From the NCBI GenBank assembly GCA_963691835.1, contig OY829383.1, positions 1,488,001 through 1,552,000 of the forward strand: 64,000 bases of DNA. The letters are read 5' to 3'. Of this stretch, positions 62,483 through 64,000 are shown piece after piece. Within the stretch, counting starts at the first letter, position 1. Every line of letters begins with the position of its first letter. The DNA is from G963691835 sp963691835. Its GTDB lineage: Bacteria > Pseudomonadota > Alphaproteobacteria > Thalassobaculales > Thalassobaculaceae. The notes under the pieces are model-generated. The model ran no database searches and was not told where the DNA came from. It worked only from the letters and a program-made list of their open reading frames with translations. The position numbers and the translations under genes were made by a program.

Positions 62483-64000
62483 ATGAGAACCGGTGCTCCA
62501 ACCGGGAAATGGGGGCTGAGAGTGACCGACTGGGTCAAGGACGCACCCGTTGTCGACGACGACGACGCGGTCGCTGTCGGATTTGAACGTTGGCGCGAGC
62601 GCGCTGCCGAACGGGAAGACGCGGCCGCCATCACCGTGGGCGAGCATTCCGATGTCAGGGGTCTTCTCGCGGGAGTTTTCTGCCACAGCCCGTATCTCAC
62701 AAACCTGATGCTCCGCGATCAGGAAGCGACCGTCCGCCTGCTCCGAGACGGACCGGACGCCGCCTTTGCATCTTCGCTCGATATGGTGACGTCCGTCGAC
62801 TGGCAAAACACTGAATTGTCGGCGGTAATGGAAACGCTTCGGAAAGCGAAGCGTCAGGCAGCCGTTGCGATTGCCTTTGCCGATATCGGCGGGGCCTGGC
62901 CGTTGGAAAAGATCACCGGCGCCCTAACCCGGCTCGCGGACGAGGCGGTTGGATGCGCCTGGCGTTTCGCGCTTCACGAGCAGATCCGGGCCGGGCGGCT
63001 TCCCGGCGCCAATACCACACCCGGGTCCGAGGCGGCGGACGATCCGCTTACCGGCTCCGGTCTCATCTGTCTCGCCATGGGGAAGATGGGCGCACGGGAA
63101 CTCAACTACTCCAGCGATATCGATCTGGTTGTTTTCTACGACGATGAGAACCCGGCCTACGCGGAGATGCTTGAGCTACAGAAAGTGTTCGTCAGGGCAA
63201 CCAAACGCATGGTTCAGATCTTGGAGGAACGGACCCGGGACGGGTACGTCTTCCGGACGGATCTGCGTCTCCGCCCGGATGCGGCTGCCACGCCGGTTGC
63301 GGTCTCTTTGTCGGCCGCGGAAGTTTACTACGAAAGCCTGGGTCAGAACTGGGAACGCGCGGCCCTGATCAAGGCGAGGCCTGTGGGCTGCGATTTCGAA
63401 GCCGCGGACGGCTTCCTGGCGCGGCTGCGGCCCTTCATCTGGCGGAAGCACCTGGACTTCGCGTCGATCCGCGACATCCACTCGATCAAGCGCCAGATCG
63501 CCACCCACAAGGGCGGACATGACATCAAGGTCCTGGGGCACGACGTGAAACTTGGACGCGGCGGTATTCGGGAAATCGAGTTCTTCGCCCAGACCCAACA
63601 GCTCATCTGGGGCGGACGGGACGCCCGGCTGCGGGTTCGTCCGACCAAGGCCGCGCTGGATGCGCTGATTGAGGCCGGTCGGATCACCCAGCCGGTCGCC
63701 GATGATCTGATGGCCTGCTACCGGCTGTTGCGCCGGATCGAGCATCGGCTGCAGATGATCGGCGATGTGCAGACCCACACCATCCCGGAGGATCCGGACG
63801 CGTTCGGACGGCTTGCGCGCTTCCTCGGCTATGAGGACCCCGAAACGCTGGGTGCCGAGATTGTGGCCTGCCTGGAGACCGTGACCGCGCACTACGCCGA
63901 GCTGTTCGAGGACGATGCGCCGTTGACGATCCAGGCGGGGCCTGTCCCTGGCAACCTGGTCTTCACGGGCGTGGAAGACGATCCGGCGACTCTCGAGACT
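62483..64000 (+). CDS. glnE: Bifunctional glutamine synthetase adenylyltransferase/deadenylase, N-terminal part
   Basis: Read by hand: open from the ATG at 62483 to the right edge, 506 codons. A GTG at 62522 with GGGGG six bases upstream is an equally good start. Reading frame features match GlnE: LICLAMGKMGARELNYSSDIDLVVFYD contains the nucleotidyltransferase Gly-Lys and SDxD metal motif near residue 205-220, followed by VFRTDLRLRPD. YYESLGQNWERAALIKARP and HDVKLGRGGIREIEFFAQTQQLIWGG are further hallmark blocks. The enzyme adenylylates or deadenylylates glutamine synthetase in response to PII. The second half lies beyond the window. Confidence 0.95.
   Translation, partial: MRTGAPTGKWGLRVTDWVKDAPVVDDDDAVAVGFERWRERAAEREDAAAITVGEHSDVRGLLAGVFCHSPYLTNLMLRDQEATVRLLRDGPDAAFASSLDMVTSVDWQNTELSAVMETLRKAKRQAAVAIAFADIGGAWPLEKITGALTRLADEAVGCAWRFALHEQIRAGRLPGANTTPGSEAADDPLTGSGLICLAMGKMGARELNYSSDIDLVVFYDDENPAYAEMLELQKVFVRATKRMVQILEERTRDGYVFRTDLRLRPDAAATPVAVSLSAAEVYYESLGQNWERAALIKARPVGCDFEAADGFLARLRPFIWRKHLDFASIRDIHSIKRQIATHKGGHDIKVLGHDVKLGRGGIREIEFFAQTQQLIWGGRDARLRVRPTKAALDALIEAGRITQPVADDLMACYRLLRRIEHRLQMIGDVQTHTIPEDPDAFGRLARFLGYEDPETLGAEIVACLETVTAHYAELFEDDAPLTIQAGPVPGNLVFTGVEDDPATLET

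Overview
The window looks like a chromosomal segment of a high-GC, probably marine, Rhodospirillales-type alphaproteobacterium. Pointers are the SAM-II riboswitch ahead of metY, a GTTC-N7-GTTC alphaproteobacterial LexA box ahead of imuB-dnaE2, a class GN sortase with its VIT/VWA target, an OpgC/OpgH glucan locus, and three hydantoinase/oxoprolinase-type loci typical of scavenging heterotrophs. I can support 50 protein genes. Two run off the window and were read directly from the DNA: a membrane protein on the left and glnE on the right. One 53-codon gene is unusually short. No tRNA, rRNA, CRISPR array or intact insertion sequence was seen.

Layout. 1-7.1 kb: a minus-strand surface-sugar cluster with two sugar-nucleotide epimerases, a GT2 glycosyltransferase, a GtrA-type flippase and two paralogous polytopic proteins resembling GT-C enzymes. 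7.3-8.3 kb: an Fe-S pair (IscU/NifU-like and SufE). 8.4-11.1 kb: a periplasmic binding protein, a prepilin peptidase and a Sel1-SPOR envelope protein. 11.3-26.8 kb: hydantoinase B/A, a ClC channel, a UvrD helicase with prmA, a dimethylglycine/sarcosine dehydrogenase-like enzyme, an acyl-CoA ligase and a lone hydantoinase B. 27.1-29.3 kb: a lower-GC insert encoding a pesticin-like muramidase and two tandem secreted paralogues of unknown function. 29.5-33.4 kb: a DMT exporter and the sortase system. 33.6-40.4 kb: an acetyltransferase, glucokinase and the SOS mutasome genes imuB and dnaE2, with no imuA.

40.5-45.0 kb: a PLP lyase diverging from an enolase-superfamily enzyme across palindromes, then an operon of a DapA-like lyase, a PAS protein and a small secreted protein, diverging from a 53-codon acidic gene with a sigma-54-like promoter. 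45.1-49.4 kb: an osmoregulated-glucan locus (esterase and opgC, divergent opgH) with an elaborate inverted-repeat leader. 49.5-51.1 kb: a Nudix hydrolase, then a lower-GC Panacea-domain gene followed after 2 bp by an unrecognised 89-aa gene, which looks like a toxin-antitoxin pair. 51.2-56 kb: metY with riboswitch and terminator, a zinc alcohol dehydrogenase and a lone hydantoinase A. 56.2-64 kb: a cyclic-nucleotide-binding protein, anmK, tyrS, a YhdP/AsmA-like envelope protein and the start of glnE.

The best candidates for something undescribed are the muramidase plus duplicated secreted partners, the Panacea plus unknown small protein, and the structured opgH leader.
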